Assembly (NCBI GenBank): GCA_942159475.1
Contig: OW804097.1
Span: forward strand, 35,538,298-35,602,297
DNA: 64,000 nt
From: Sthenelais limicola
Taxonomy: Eukaryota > Annelida > Polychaeta > Phyllodocida > Sigalionidae
Direction: 5' to 3'
Part shown: positions 44,628-53,838 of the stretch, piece after piece
Position numbering within the stretch: position 1 is the first letter of the stretch
How the letters are laid out: every line of letters begins with the position of its first letter
Translations under genes and position numbers: made by a program
Notes under the pieces: model-generated
Database searches by the model: none
What the model was told of the DNA's origin: nothing
The model's input: the letters and a program-made list of their open reading frames with translations, nothing else

Positions 44628-44726
44628 TGGTGAAATAAACCCCCATTTCATTGGTGGTTCAGGCCAACCCTCTGTGTTACTCCAGTTATTCCACTCATTC
44701 ATCTTCCAGCGGACGACCCAGATATA
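44628..44726 (+). repeat. D1 direct repeat B2
   Basis: The second copy of the 99-bp repeat. It marks the probable 3' end of D1. AT-rich unique sequence follows. Confidence 0.8.
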
Positions 44727-44810
44727 CTAAGATTTTTTTTACTTTTTCAAGTGAGGGTTGAATGACAATTAGAGCAGCACCGTCAGCCTGTCTAGTCGTA
44801 TGCTGCATTA

Positions 44811-45009
44811 GGGTCAGATTTTCAGAAAATGTACAATTGGCAGATCAACAAATTTTGTAAATTCTGCTAAATTGGACTGAAAATTCGTCAACACTATTGC
44901 CTTGCCAGTCTGTTGGGTTATGTTCAACTGTATTTTGAACCTGATTTTTGTCTTAAATTTGTGTTATTTGAGAGAATTGGTGAAGTTGAATTTTCTGAAA
45001 GTCTGACCC
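44811..45009 (+). repeat. Family A MITE with internal deletion
   Basis: GGGTCAG start, CTGACCC end. About 35 bp are lost internally. Confidence 0.83.
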
Positions 45010-45225
45010 GTTATCGTAATAGTGGTTTCTTTCTTTATATATCGGCCTACATTATGCCCATAAGTGAAATACATCTACTTTAAATAAGGGGTCAATATTA
45101 CATTATCTGCTAATGACAGGCATCAGTGATAGGTGGTAAGTCATGTTGGTTGATCTATTCAGTGGTCTCTGTAATTTGGACTTTACAGGGGCATGCGTCA
45201 TATAGAATTAAAGATTAGACCATAA
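45010..45225 (+). repeat. Spacer between two family A MITEs, copy 2
   Basis: Same sequence and same flanking element type as 35171-35377. The right-hand MITE is in the opposite orientation. Confidence 0.8.
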
Positions 45226-45376
45226 GGGTGAAATCATCAGAAAATGTACAATTCATCTTCACCAAACTTAAGACAGAAATCAGGTTCAAAATTCTGTTCA
45301 ACGTAACCAAACAGATGGTTTGAATCAAGGCAATACCAAATATACTCAGATATACCTAGTATTGACCATTTTACAG
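45226..45376 (-). repeat. Family A MITE, right end missing
   Basis: GGGTGAAATCATCAG start. It breaks off after ATTGACCATTTTACAG. Confidence 0.8.
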
Positions 45377-45445
45377 GTCTATTGTTGATGAATAATAGCG
45401 TAGTCATTTCATAGTGTTTTTATAAGGATGACCTTTTTTTCTTAA

Positions 45446-45864
45446 CCCATTCAGGCCACGTATTGCTTTAAAGCATTCCCACGCGTGTGGCCGCGTATAA
45501 CCTTAATGCACTCCCACGCATTTGGCCGCGTATTGCCTTAAAGCACTCCCATGCGTAGGATGCGTAATGCTCAAAAGCACTCCCACGCACAGGACGCGTA
45601 ATGCGATAAAGCACTCCGTGGGAAAGGACGCGTATTGCCAAAAAGCATCATAATGACAATGTTATTCAATGGTGGCGACGCAACAGGCCGTCCTTAAGCT
45701 ACATGACGTTATTAGAATGTGCGTCATCCGGAGAAAAGTGGACGCGGTGGAGCGTCGTCCTCATGTGACATGTATATTTCAGACAGACGTCATCAAATTA
45801 ATGTTCTTTTCCCGCGCTTGGTCGTCAAGCAAAACGCAACGTTGGCAGTGCTGTCCTGAATGGG
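45446..45864. mobile_element. piggyBac-like MITE, TTAA duplication
   Basis: CCCATTCAGG and CCTGAATGGG termini between TTAA at 45442-45445 and 45865-45868. The left half has five repeats of an approx. 33-bp unit containing GCACTCCCACGC and ACGCGTATTGC. No transposase. Confidence 0.85.
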
Positions 45865-46032
45865 TTAAATCGCCAAACAGAAAGACATGCCTTTCCGATG
45901 AATACATTTTGAAATACATTGGATTGAAAGGATTGATAAATAACAATGAATAATGACAGATGAACTGGGGGCTATAGATATTAACCATTATATTATTATT
46001 ATTAAATGATATAAAAAAAACCAAACAAATAC

Positions 46033-46263
46033 CTTGTGTTACACAGGCGGAGTCCTTTTCCCAATGGTTACAACATGAGTTTGGCATCAACGCAATGCCA
46101 CACTCATTAGTTATATCATGTTTCCAGCAGATGTCTGAGGTTTTGTTCCAGTCTGCACCACCACAATTATTGTCCGTTCTGCAAAGTTGTACACAATCTT
46201 GTTCACTTGCTGCTGCGATTTGTGAGGCTCCTTGTTTATGGTTACCCAATGTCTGGGTGAAAT
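46033..46263 (-). CDS. PAN/apple-like domain exon, copy 1
   Basis: This is a 77-codon phase 1-1 exon with the same C-x3-C-x5-C...CW core. It reads GNHKQGASQ where copies 2-4 have GNLKQGAS, and MPNSCCNH where they have MPNICCNH. The acceptor is TTCTAG and the donor CAAG|GTATTT. It is the last PAN exon before the EGF exons, about 10 kb downstream beyond retroelement D1. Confidence 0.7.
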
Positions 46264-46589
46264 CTAGAATGATATGAATGACCCGAAGAAGAATTATGAA
46301 TTTGGAGTTTGTGTGTAAAACCTGACACATTAAGGAATAGAAAACTTCCTTTTCTGACATTCCATTATGGCATGAATACGCATACAATGCAGGTTAGAAT
46401 TCTTGAATTATGTACTTGTACAATGGCAGTTAGTTACCTAGGCCTGCTCTCCTACATTGACCAATGGCATAAAATAGTGCCTCCTAGATCCTAAAAATCT
46501 CAATGAATAATGACAGATGAACTGGTGGCTATAGATATTAACCATTATATTATTATTATTAAATGAAATAAAAAAAACCAAACCAATAC

Positions 46590-46823
46590 CTTGTGTTACG
46601 CAGGCGGAGACCTTTTCCCAATGGTTACAACATATGTTTGGCATCAACGCAATGCCACACTCATTAGTTATATCATGTTTCCAGCAGATGTATGAGGTTT
46701 TGTCCCAGTCTGCACCACCACAATTATTGTCCGTTCTGCAAAGTTGTACACAATCTTGTTCACTTGTTGCTGCTGCAATTCGTGAGGCTCCTTGTTTAAG
46801 GTTACCCAATGTCTGGGTGAAAT
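46590..46823 (-). CDS. PAN/apple-like domain exon, copy 2
   Basis: This 78-codon phase 1-1 exon is almost identical to copy 3, including the extra Thr codon, so the two are duplication partners. It reads DKTSYICWKHD. The splice sites are TTCTAG and CAAG|GTATTG. It lies in a tandem unit of about 550 bp (46499-47059) that repeats the unit at 45953-46498. Confidence 0.7.
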
Positions 46824-47059
46824 CTAGAATGATATGAATGACCCGAAGAAGAATTATAAATTTGGAGTTTGTGTGTAAAACCTGACACATTAAGGAATAG
46901 AAAACTTCCTTTTCTGACATTCCATTATGGCATGAATACGCATACAATGCAGGTTAGAATTCTTGAATTATGTACTTGTACAATGGCAGTTAGTTACCTA
47001 GGCCTGCTCTCCTACATTGACCAATGGCATAAAATAGTGCCTCCTAGATCCTAAAAATC

Positions 47060-47559
47060 TCCTAGATACAAGAATTATATTTACCTTCATCTATTCAATA
47101 TATATTTTTGTCTGAGTTCATGTACGTAAAAACAACATAGATTGGTGTGGTAAGACTTGCATACGTTTTAAAGAGGATCATCTTTGTAAACATGAATTTA
47201 TCATAGACTCAAATATTATATTGTTTCATAATGTCAGGTGCACACTGACTGTTGGCCAAATAACCTTTTCAGGAGCTTTCCTACTTATTGCTTATCTCTC
47301 GATTAATCAGATCCTCATACAATCATACTGTGGGGTCAATGACATGCTTTTTAAAAATGTTGTAATTTATTCACTTCCAACCCATCTTAAAGAAGCCGAG
47401 ATATAGGGATATGGATCCAGTTCTTTTCGAGTAAAACCAAATCATCTTCCAGCTGTTCATCCATTCCAGTGCATACCAGAATACCAAAATCACTATTTTC
47501 AATAATGGCACTTTTCATATTTTAAACTTAGAGAATCCTCAAAAAATTCCATAAGTTAG
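47060..47559. other. Intron, duplicated at 56425-56924
   Basis: Near-identical to its duplicate apart from a short deletion (ACTTGCATACG against ACTTACG). No exon. Confidence 0.6.
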
Positions 47560-47597
47560 GGTTCCCTGGTTCATACACGGATTATTCGCGCATATAT
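47560..47597 (-). pseudogene. Broken EGF exon remnant (downstream copy)
   Basis: This is the same truncated EGF exon start as at 56925-56962, reading DICANNPC. It is cut at the identical point. The paralogous segment continues left to right until 47708, where the truncated RT of element D2 begins. Confidence 0.7.
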
Positions 47598-47682
47598 CTG
47601 TAAATGTACAAATATCAGTATAAAACACATACAAAATCATGTACTCTAAGGGAAACTCCCTGTGCGAATACTTAAATGGGTA

Positions 47683-47708
47683 CAGTCTAGGTCCAAAGAT
47701 GAGAGAGT
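47683..47708 (+). repeat. Family C MITE stub cut by D2
   Basis: CAGTCTAGGTCCAAAGATGA, then D2 RT sequence. Confidence 0.75.
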
Positions 47709-48241
47709 CGAGTGTCGAGTAGAGTGTAGAAATCTCCATTGAAAGACCACCTCAAGCCTTGGTATCTCCATTGCGACGGATGAACCGACACTGATCTGTA
47801 TGCCGCCCTAATATCGACACTGGCCATGTAGTAGCCCGGGCGGAGGTTATAGGCGACATCATCTACCGACTTAAATCTGAAAGGTAGAGCTGTAGAAGAC
47901 ATATAGTTATTTATTGACAACTTGTCGGGCATGCTACAATCAGTTATCGGCCGAAAGGCGTCAGTTCCCTTGGGAACGGCTCCAATGGAATGGAGACAAT
48001 GTGGAATACTTGAGGTGACAATCATTTTCTGTTCGTCTATCTCAGACTGGAGGAGACGAGTAATAAAGGTATATGCGGGGCCCGTGGTAGCAGACGAGTA
48101 ATTTTTACACGAGTGAGATGGAACATTAGCAAATGGATCCACTATGTAGAACCCATCACGCACACCACAGAAGAGATAGTCTCGGAGAGCAATATTATCT
48201 TCAAATTGTAGCTCATGAAGCCAGCCAGCTAGATTTAATGC
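47709..48241 (-). pseudogene. D2 reverse transcriptase, 3'-truncated
   Basis: Minus-strand RT resuming after D3: NLAGWLHELQFEDN, HCLHSIGAVPKGTD, RPITDCSMPDKLSINNYM and MASVDIRAAYRSVSVHP (motif A). It ends at LLDTRL before motifs B and C, because at 47708 the sequence switches to family C repeat and host intron. The apparent extra N-terminal residues in the open frame come from D3 read backwards. Confidence 0.75.
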
Positions 48242-48275
48242 AGGATATTTATCGTAGATGAATATGGTTATAAAT
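48242..48275 (+). repeat. D3 repeat A1
   Basis: 34 bp beginning AGGATATTTATCGTAGATGA. It repeats exactly at 51778-51811. Its last two bases are the first two of the gag ATG. Confidence 0.85.
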
Positions 48276-49011
48276 GGTGGAAGAAGAATTACGTAAACTA
48301 TCACTTACCGGTGGTGGTGGCAATGGCGGCCGTTCTCCCCCTTCAGGTGATCCGTCATCACCGAGACAGATGGATTCCATAGGTAACTGTCATCCAGAGT
48401 TCTATATTCCTGATGTGAGGTCGTATAAAGATTTAACATATAGACACATGATCCATGGTTGCATACGAGTGTTGGAGGAAATGTTGGCCAACGATTCTCC
48501 CGTTGCTGGTTATATCGCCCATCTTAGGTATGTTACTTACAAGGCGGCTAGAGAACGATACCTTGATTCTGCTATTCTAGACTACGAGAGGAGTGTCACC
48601 TCTAGAGTTTTGTCTGGTCACTTGGATGATTGGCCCAGTGTCGACACCGAAAGTGACTGCATGCACCTCTGTCCTGAGAATATGCGGAATTTGTGTTATC
48701 CTTCATACCGTAGAAGTGGAAACCAATATGGCGGATCTGGCTCCGGGGATAAACAGAAAGGTCCCCTATCACCTCATTACGATTTCCGCAACAGTTGGGT
48801 GAAAGACGCATGCTGGAAGTGGAATGACGGTAGAGACTGCTATAATTGTCACTATCGTCATGGTATTTGCGGCTTATGTAAAGGTGCCCATCGTTCCAAG
48901 ACTTGTGAAATCCAACTAAATTGGCTTCGCGAACACGCCATTAAGCCGGAAGTTGTCACCGGAAGTAAGGTCGAGCAAGGAGAACTCTCCGGAAGTGGTG
49001 GCTCGATTTGA
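48274..49011 (+). CDS. D3 gag-like protein
   Basis: 245 residues. It has a Gly/Pro/Ser-rich N-terminus, a middle region without recognised domain and a C-terminal double zinc finger. CWKWNDGRDCYNCHYRH gives C-x8-C-x2-C-x3-H, and CGLCKGAHRSKTC gives C-x2-C-x3-H-x4-C. It should package element RNA. It ends in TGA, and the same frame continues open into pol. Confidence 0.75.
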   Translation: MVEEELRKLSLTGGGGNGGRSPPSGDPSSPRQMDSIGNCHPEFYIPDVRSYKDLTYRHMIHGCIRVLEEMLANDSPVAGYIAHLRYVTYKAARERYLDSAILDYERSVTSRVLSGHLDDWPSVDTESDCMHLCPENMRNLCYPSYRRSGNQYGGSGSGDKQKGPLSPHYDFRNSWVKDACWKWNDGRDCYNCHYRHGICGLCKGAHRSKTCEIQLNWLREHAIKPEVVTGSKVEQGELSGSGGSI

Positions 49012-49047
49012 TGGCAAGATGGCGTCTCCGGTCAAGTTTTTGAGACT

Positions 49048-50046
49048 TTGACAACTAAAGAAAGTCCATTATTCATGGGATTACCTAATATATCATCAAA
49101 TGAAGTGATCTCGACAACTAACCTTGCTGAACTCTACGATTCATGTTTAAATGTGGTCTCTCATGGGACTGTCAGTGGAGTTATCCGTCAGTTTAGACCA
49201 GCGGGTTGGGCTACTTGGCTTTCTTACGGCGATCGCCTAGACGAAAACTCTGATTGGATTCTGGATGGTGTTTACAACGGTTTTCGACTTGTTGATCGGA
49301 ACTGTCAGGTGTCATCATATGAATGCAATAATTATTCCTCATGTTATAGTGATGAAAATGAATCAAAATTGGATGCCTTGATCAGGAAAGAGTTATCTGC
49401 CGGCAAGCTATCAATTTCTAACGACAAGCCCAAATGTATCCATGCCATGGGTGTGATCTCTAAGCCAGACGGAGGCATACGTCCCATCACCGACTGCAGA
49501 CGTCCCCTTGATTATTCTATCAATAAATATGTATCAGAGGTTTGTTCGACTTTTGCCTTCGTTACCTTGGACCATGTCATGCAAGATCTGAAACAAGGAA
49601 CATTCATGTGCACGGTTGATTTAAAATCTGCCTACCGTAGTGTCTTGATTCACCCTAGCAACCGTACCTTCTATGGCCTAAAATGGAAGTCAGGCCGGGA
49701 CGAATGTTATTTAGTCGATAATTTCATTTGTTTCGGTGCTAAGTCTGCCCCATTCTGCTTTGCAAGAATTACAGACACGGTGACTAGGATAATGAGACGA
49801 CACGGTCATGTCTGCTACTCGTACCTTGATGATTTCCTCCTGTGTGCCCAGTCCTATGATGAGTGTGTGACCAGCCAACTATTCCTTATCAAATTGTTGG
49901 GAGACTTGGGCTTCTATGTATCGTGGGGGAAAGTTACGAACCCCTCTCAAAAGAATCGTTATCTTGGCATATACATCGATAGCAGGAGTATGTCTCTCAG
50001 TTTGCCTGAAGATTTTAAAGCTGAGGAAAGAACTCAAATTTTTTGA
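49048..50046 (+). CDS. D3 reverse transcriptase
   Basis: The frame is in register with gag and open directly after the gag TGA. The first in-frame ATG is at 49075. It encodes KPKCIHAMGVISKPDG, RPITDCRRP, CTVDLKSAYRSV (motif A), ICFGAKSAPFCF (motif B), CYSYLDDFLLCAQ (catalytic motif C near 49822) and VSWGKVTNPSQKNRYLGI. A single-base shift in the GATTTTAAAG run near 50015 throws the frame to a premature stop. The product continues in the next frame. Confidence 0.85.
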   Translation: MTTKESPLFMGLPNISSNEVISTTNLAELYDSCLNVVSHGTVSGVIRQFRPAGWATWLSYGDRLDENSDWILDGVYNGFRLVDRNCQVSSYECNNYSSCYSDENESKLDALIRKELSAGKLSISNDKPKCIHAMGVISKPDGGIRPITDCRRPLDYSINKYVSEVCSTFAFVTLDHVMQDLKQGTFMCTVDLKSAYRSVLIHPSNRTFYGLKWKSGRDECYLVDNFICFGAKSAPFCFARITDTVTRIMRRHGHVCYSYLDDFLLCAQSYDECVTSQLFLIKLLGDLGFYVSWGKVTNPSQKNRYLGIYIDSRSMSLSLPEDFKAEERTQIF

Positions 50047-50671
50047 ATCCAAAAGGTTTGGTTCTCGTCGTCAAATAAGAGGGCTTGCTGGTCTCCTCAA
50101 TCACTTCAGCAAGGTCATCAGAGGGGGAAGGCTATACTGTCACCATGTCATTGATATGCTGAAGCCCCTGGTCTACAAACGACGTGTGCATCTCAATATT
50201 GGATTCCATAATGATTTGGAATGGTGGAGATCAGCCTTGATAAAATTCAATGGTACCAGAGACCTGTCTGTTAAATCAAATAGGGATTATGCCATTGCTC
50301 TCGTGTGTGAAAATGATGAATTTATGGCCTCTTGCAAGGATCTGGCTTATATGGGAGTCTTTCAGCCAGGCAACCCTGCATGTGAGAATATGATTTCGTG
50401 CTCACACCATGAGAACTCGTCCCAGATCTTCATTAATCAACCTTTGAAAAATGCGCAAGTTTTCAAGTATCTTGTGTCATTATCGGTGGTCATATTTCAT
50501 TGGATAGATTTCTTCAGAAATTCAGGAATTTGTCTGTTGTGCCCTGATAGGAATGTGATACGATGCTTGACTCGTGAGAGGGCTCCTGATGAGGCTTGTG
50601 CCAATGTAATAAGAACGATTTTCTGGATTTGTGATAGGAATAATTGCTATTTAGACCCTGTTCTCGTTTGA
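50016..50671 (+). pseudogene. D3 RT-RNase H connection and RNase H, after frameshift
   Basis: The frame resumes as KLRKELKFFESKRFGSRRQ and IRGLAGLLNHFSKVIRGGR, the connection domain. LEWWRSALIKFNG follows, then a poorly conserved RNase H. The first catalytic block reads SNRDYAIAL rather than SDAS-like. A late DRNVIRCL block matches the DN-x-x-V site. It is either diverged or decaying. It overlaps the recombinase frame at its 3' end. Confidence 0.65.
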
Positions 50672-50726
50672 TTTTGCAGAAATTCGTGCCCTAGACGAGA
50701 GGGTTGCGCTCATACGACAGAATGCC

Positions 50727-51620
50727 TTGGCTTCCAGCACCTTGTCGGTCAGATCATCTCAATGGAAGAAGTATTACAGCTTCTGTGATTTGTTTAAAAT
50801 TTTGCCTCATCCAGTGTTGCCTGAAAATACTTGCAGGTTTCTTGTATGGGCCTCCGATAAGTTGTCATACTCGTCCTTGGAAAACTACACGTCTGCAGTT
50901 AACCATTTGGCAAAGTTAGAGGGATCTACAGATCTTCGTTCAGATTTTCGCCTTAATTTAACCTTACGTGGGTTGAAGCGATTATTGGGCGATGCCAAAT
51001 CTCCAAAAGACCCTATATTCCCAGATGAGTTGGTGAAAATATTTTGGCAAGTTAATATGGAATCGGATAAGGAGGTTGCTGTGTGGTTGGGCCTCCTGTT
51101 GTGTTACCGTTCCCTGCTTCGAAAATGCCATGTGTTTGCTGGATCTTTTAATGACCATCTTCTTCTCAGATCTGATGTAAAATGGTACGACTGGGGTCTT
51201 ATGATCATCGTGTCAAGCTCCAAAACGAATCAATTTCGTTCAAGAACTTTGGAGATTCCAGTGTCATATACTAATAATGCCTTGTGTCTAGCAACCCAGC
51301 TTAGTGGATGGTTTAAATCGTCGCCAGCAGAGGATAATGCTCCATTGATTTCGTATAATGGTGGTCGCCCGATTCCCTACGATTTTGCCTTAAAGATGTT
51401 GAAGTCGTGGGTGTCAAAGTGTGCGATTGATAAAGATGTAGGTCTTCATAGCCTCAGAAGAGGCTCAGCATCGTTCATGCATATGTCTGGATTAAATCTC
51501 ACAGATATTAAGATTGCTGGAGATTGGCAAAGCTTGGCTGTGTTGGTCTACTTGAATACTACCACCTCGTACAAGATTGATTTGGATCGTAAGATTTCAC
51601 TGGAACTTTCTTCCTTCTGA
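50727..51620 (+). CDS. D3 tyrosine recombinase
   Basis: 297 residues from the listed start. The frame is open further 5' (FDFAEIRALDERVALIRQ) and overlaps the RNase H end. The catalytic set is CYRSLLRKCHVF (Arg I), SSSKTNQFRSR (Lys), LHSLRRGSASFMH (His-x-x-Arg), AGDWQS (Trp in place of His) and VLVYLNTT (Tyr). It would integrate the circular cDNA without a target duplication. No stops or shifts were seen. Confidence 0.88.
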   Translation: MASSTLSVRSSQWKKYYSFCDLFKILPHPVLPENTCRFLVWASDKLSYSSLENYTSAVNHLAKLEGSTDLRSDFRLNLTLRGLKRLLGDAKSPKDPIFPDELVKIFWQVNMESDKEVAVWLGLLLCYRSLLRKCHVFAGSFNDHLLLRSDVKWYDWGLMIIVSSSKTNQFRSRTLEIPVSYTNNALCLATQLSGWFKSSPAEDNAPLISYNGGRPIPYDFALKMLKSWVSKCAIDKDVGLHSLRRGSASFMHMSGLNLTDIKIAGDWQSLAVLVYLNTTTSYKIDLDRKISLELSSF

Positions 51621-51690
51621 TCCATATATTATCTCGTCAACCTCTCTCATAATTTAACTAACAACTTCTTCCTGGGTCTGGGCAATATTA

Positions 51691-51774
51691 GCCTACTCTC
51701 GTGGATGAAGAATGGATTGTCGTGGAAGAAATAAAGAGAGAGAGAGAGCCAGCTTGTGTTCGTGTTTATATTTA
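51691..51774 (+). repeat. D3 repeat B1
   Basis: 84 bp beginning GCCTACTCTCGTGGATGAAG and including a GAAATAAAGAGAGAGAGAG stretch with an AATAAA signal. It repeats at 52322-52405. Confidence 0.85.
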
Positions 51775-51777
51775 TGG

Positions 51778-51811
51778 AGGATATTTATCGTAGATGAATA
51801 TGGTTATAAAT
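51778..51811 (+). repeat. D3 repeat A2
   Basis: An exact copy of A1, three bases after B1. Confidence 0.85.
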
Positions 51812-52321
51812 ATATACCTGCTAGAGACCTGACTATTGCTGACTGTTGTTTACCTCGTAGCCTATGGTTACCAACGGACTCAGAGAAAGCCCAGCTGTCG
51901 ACAGAGGCAGAAGTGAAATATTTTTTTTTTCCTGCTTTTTCGTTTGTGTTCTTGAAAAAAAAAAAAAGTTTTTGGGGCAATATTATAGTTGGTAACATGA
52001 TACCCGTACTGCGGGGACATTTCTTTGAAGGGGATGGGTGGAAGACGGAATTCCATTAAACCTCTCGAAATCTGTCACCTCCTCATGAAAACAACAGCTG
52101 GGATAGGATGGAGGAACTCAGATTTGGGGGACAGCTCCCCTTGTCTTATCATCATGAATGCCATTACAGGCCTGATGGCGACCATCCAGAACACTGTAAT
52201 GGCTGTGATGGCAGTGATGTATAACAGTATGTATCAGGATGGCGGGCCTCATTACCTAAAGGAGTGGTCCTAGCTGGTCCTCCCTCCCCTCACCTCCACC
52301 CGTGTCCAGTTAAGAACTATA
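51812..52321 (+). other. D3 spacer between A2 and B2
   Basis: 510 bp with no convincing coding region. A short open stretch at 52025-52273 has no recognisable domain. Confidence 0.5.
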
Positions 52322-52405
52322 GCCTACTCTCGTGGATGAAGAATGGATTGTCGTGGAAGAAATAAAGAGAGAGAGAGAGCCAGCTTGTGTTCGTGTTTAT
52401 ATTTA
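52322..52405 (+). repeat. D3 repeat B2, 3' end of the element
   Basis: The second copy of B1. Element D2 sequence resumes immediately after it. Confidence 0.85.
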
Positions 52406-52780
52406 TTGAGACCTAAAGCCCCCGATTAAATGAACACAGCTAGCACGGGTAAACAAAGGCAGGCCGACTGGCGAACTACACACAAATCCGATGGTCCCAG
52501 GACTATTACACACAGCAGAGATCCCAGAAGACACATGGCATGGGGAATATGCATTTACTTGAAGATTACCATCACAATTGGAGTCTGTGTTACTTTGATT
52601 AGCCGAATCGTGAGGAAAAGGGATGTCGAGGGACGTGAAAAGCTGGTCATGACCGCCATCTTGCCGGAAGTAGGAAACAGAAGTTACAACCCGTTTTTTT
52701 CTGCAGCAGGCGAATTCCGACAAGTTGACATGCGGTGCCCTTTTGCTAAACATTTTCCACAGCTGTGAGATCTGGAACAA
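52406..52780 (-). CDS. D2 pol N-terminus (interrupted)
   Basis: A frame different from gag overlaps its last 97 bp and stays open to the D3 insertion boundary at 52405. It has no catalytic motif yet. It is read as the start of pol because the RT of the same strand resumes beyond D3 at 48241. Confidence 0.5.
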
Positions 52781-53838
52781 TTACCCGAACATGTGCCCAT
52801 ATTATACTTAAAACACACATCACTGGGCCAATCTTCAGGAACCACACTTTTCCCATCTGATTTAGGTTGCTTGTGAGCTGATTTAACTATCTTGGCTTTC
52901 ACCTCCGCTGCAGAGTTAAAATGAGTGGTGACCGAAAGAGGGCTGCGGGGCACAAACCCAGCTGACGGATTTTTTATGTAACAATCAACAACCTCATGGT
53001 CATAACTCGAGAAAGCAGAGGTAACATAGGATTTACCGATAGCAAACTGAAGCAGGTGTTGAAAATGCAACAAGTAACTACGCCAATCACCGTTGTTGTT
53101 AACTAAATGTTCAAGAACTAGTGACATTCCGTACAGGTACTCGGCTAGAGTCATCTTAGCCGGGTCTGCACTTTTCATCGGGACCCCCTTCAAAAGATAC
53201 ATGTATTGATACTCGGGCCGAAGGGGCATACCTTGGTTTCTTGTAACTGACGGATCGATCGACACAGATAGTTGGCCTAGGGCAGACGCCATGAGAGTGA
53301 TAGCTGTTGCAGCGGTTGGTTCCGGGTCCCCAGGAGCATGAGAAGGGCCCAAGGATCCAATGTTACCGGTAGGACCAATGGATATCCCGGGCGGAGTAAG
53401 GAGAGCAGGGTTTGGAGAAACATTCGATGTTACCAATGGTGTGACGAAAGGAGGTACCTTCTGATTAGGCGATGACGGCGGCAGAGTCTTGGAGGCTTCA
53501 AGAGTAGCAATATGAGAGCCGACAGCAGTGAGAGAAGTCTTGGTAGTCACCTGAGAGGCAAGAATAGTGGTAAGCATTCTTTGCTGATTATTAACCAGAG
53601 TCACCAGATCCGCAAGGGTAGGTTCAGACTTGGGCGGAGGAGGAGGAGGTGAGGCAGAGGCAGAGCCGGAATCTCCGTCTTTAGAATCAGACGAAGAATC
53701 TTCAAAATCCAAGTAATGCTTCCAGTCATTTTCGTTACCAGTTGCTTCCTTAGCTTTTTGTATGGCTTTAGTTTTAAATCGGCAATAGACTTCCCCCGGA
53801 TGGGTATGATCGCCCCCGCAAGCTTTGCAAATAGCCAT
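52684..53838 (-). CDS. D2 gag-like protein
   Basis: 384 residues on the minus strand. It starts MAICKACGGDHTHPGEVYC, a small Cys/His cluster, then has an acidic Ser-rich stretch, a Pro run (SPPPPPPKSEP), a Pro/Gly/Thr-rich linker and a globular region (about 210-320). The C-terminal CFKYNMGTCSGNCSRSH (C-x7-C-x3-C-x3-H) and CGKCLAKGHRMSTC (C-x2-C-x4-H-x4-C) form the nucleocapsid-like double finger. It is intact, whereas its downstream pol is interrupted by D3. Confidence 0.8.
   Translation of the reverse strand: MAICKACGGDHTHPGEVYCRFKTKAIQKAKEATGNENDWKHYLDFEDSSSDSKDGDSGSASASPPPPPPKSEPTLADLVTLVNNQQRMLTTILASQVTTKTSLTAVGSHIATLEASKTLPPSSPNQKVPPFVTPLVTSNVSPNPALLTPPGISIGPTGNIGSLGPSHAPGDPEPTAATAITLMASALGQLSVSIDPSVTRNQGMPLRPEYQYMYLLKGVPMKSADPAKMTLAEYLYGMSLVLEHLVNNNGDWRSYLLHFQHLLQFAIGKSYVTSAFSSYDHEVVDCYIKNPSAGFVPRSPLSVTTHFNSAAEVKAKIVKSAHKQPKSDGKSVVPEDWPSDVCFKYNMGTCSGNCSRSHSCGKCLAKGHRMSTCRNSPAAEKNGL

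Larger units (their letters stand above)
40269..44726 (+). mobile_element. D1: DIRS/Ngaro-type tyrosine-recombinase retroelement
   Basis: The order is gag end, RT, RNase H, tyrosine recombinase, then 99-bp direct repeats. The 5' end is missing, and the simple-sequence tract at 39.5-40.1 kb adjoins. An insertion of about 1.3 kb splits the RT from the RNase H. The element lies antisense in an intron of the PAN-EGF gene. No methyltransferase domain was seen. Confidence 0.85.
45953..47059 (-). repeat. Tandem PAN-exon units 1 and 2
   Basis: Two units of about 550 bp (boundary at 46498/46499), each with intron, one PAN exon and flank. They differ by scattered substitutions and the Thr codon. Confidence 0.85.
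48242..52405 (+). mobile_element. D3: Ngaro/PAT-like element with split direct repeats
   Basis: Repeat A (34 bp) is at the 5' end (48242-48275) and again at 51778-51811. Repeat B (84 bp) is at 51691-51774 and at the 3' end (52322-52405). The order A1-gag-RT/RH-YR-B1-A2-B2 is the hallmark of tyrosine-recombinase retroelements of the Ngaro/PAT group. The flanks are the two parts of element D2 on the other strand, so D3 inserted into D2. Confidence 0.85.

Noticed and set aside
45669..45953. 94-residue ORF in the piggyBac-like MITE
   Set aside because: Crosses the element end and has no transposase motif.
46095..47054. Plus-strand ORFs repeated over PAN units (also 55445-56422)
   Set aside because: They are the reverse of the PAN exons and introns, duplicated along with them.
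48242..48275. 34-bp repeat as a target-site duplication of D3
   Set aside because: Its second copy is internal and followed by B2. Split direct repeats explain both pairs better.
43344..51620. DIRS-type methyltransferase domain
   Set aside because: No such domain lies between RT/RNase H and the recombinase in D1 or D3, so Ngaro/PAT-like placement is preferred, without a phylogeny.
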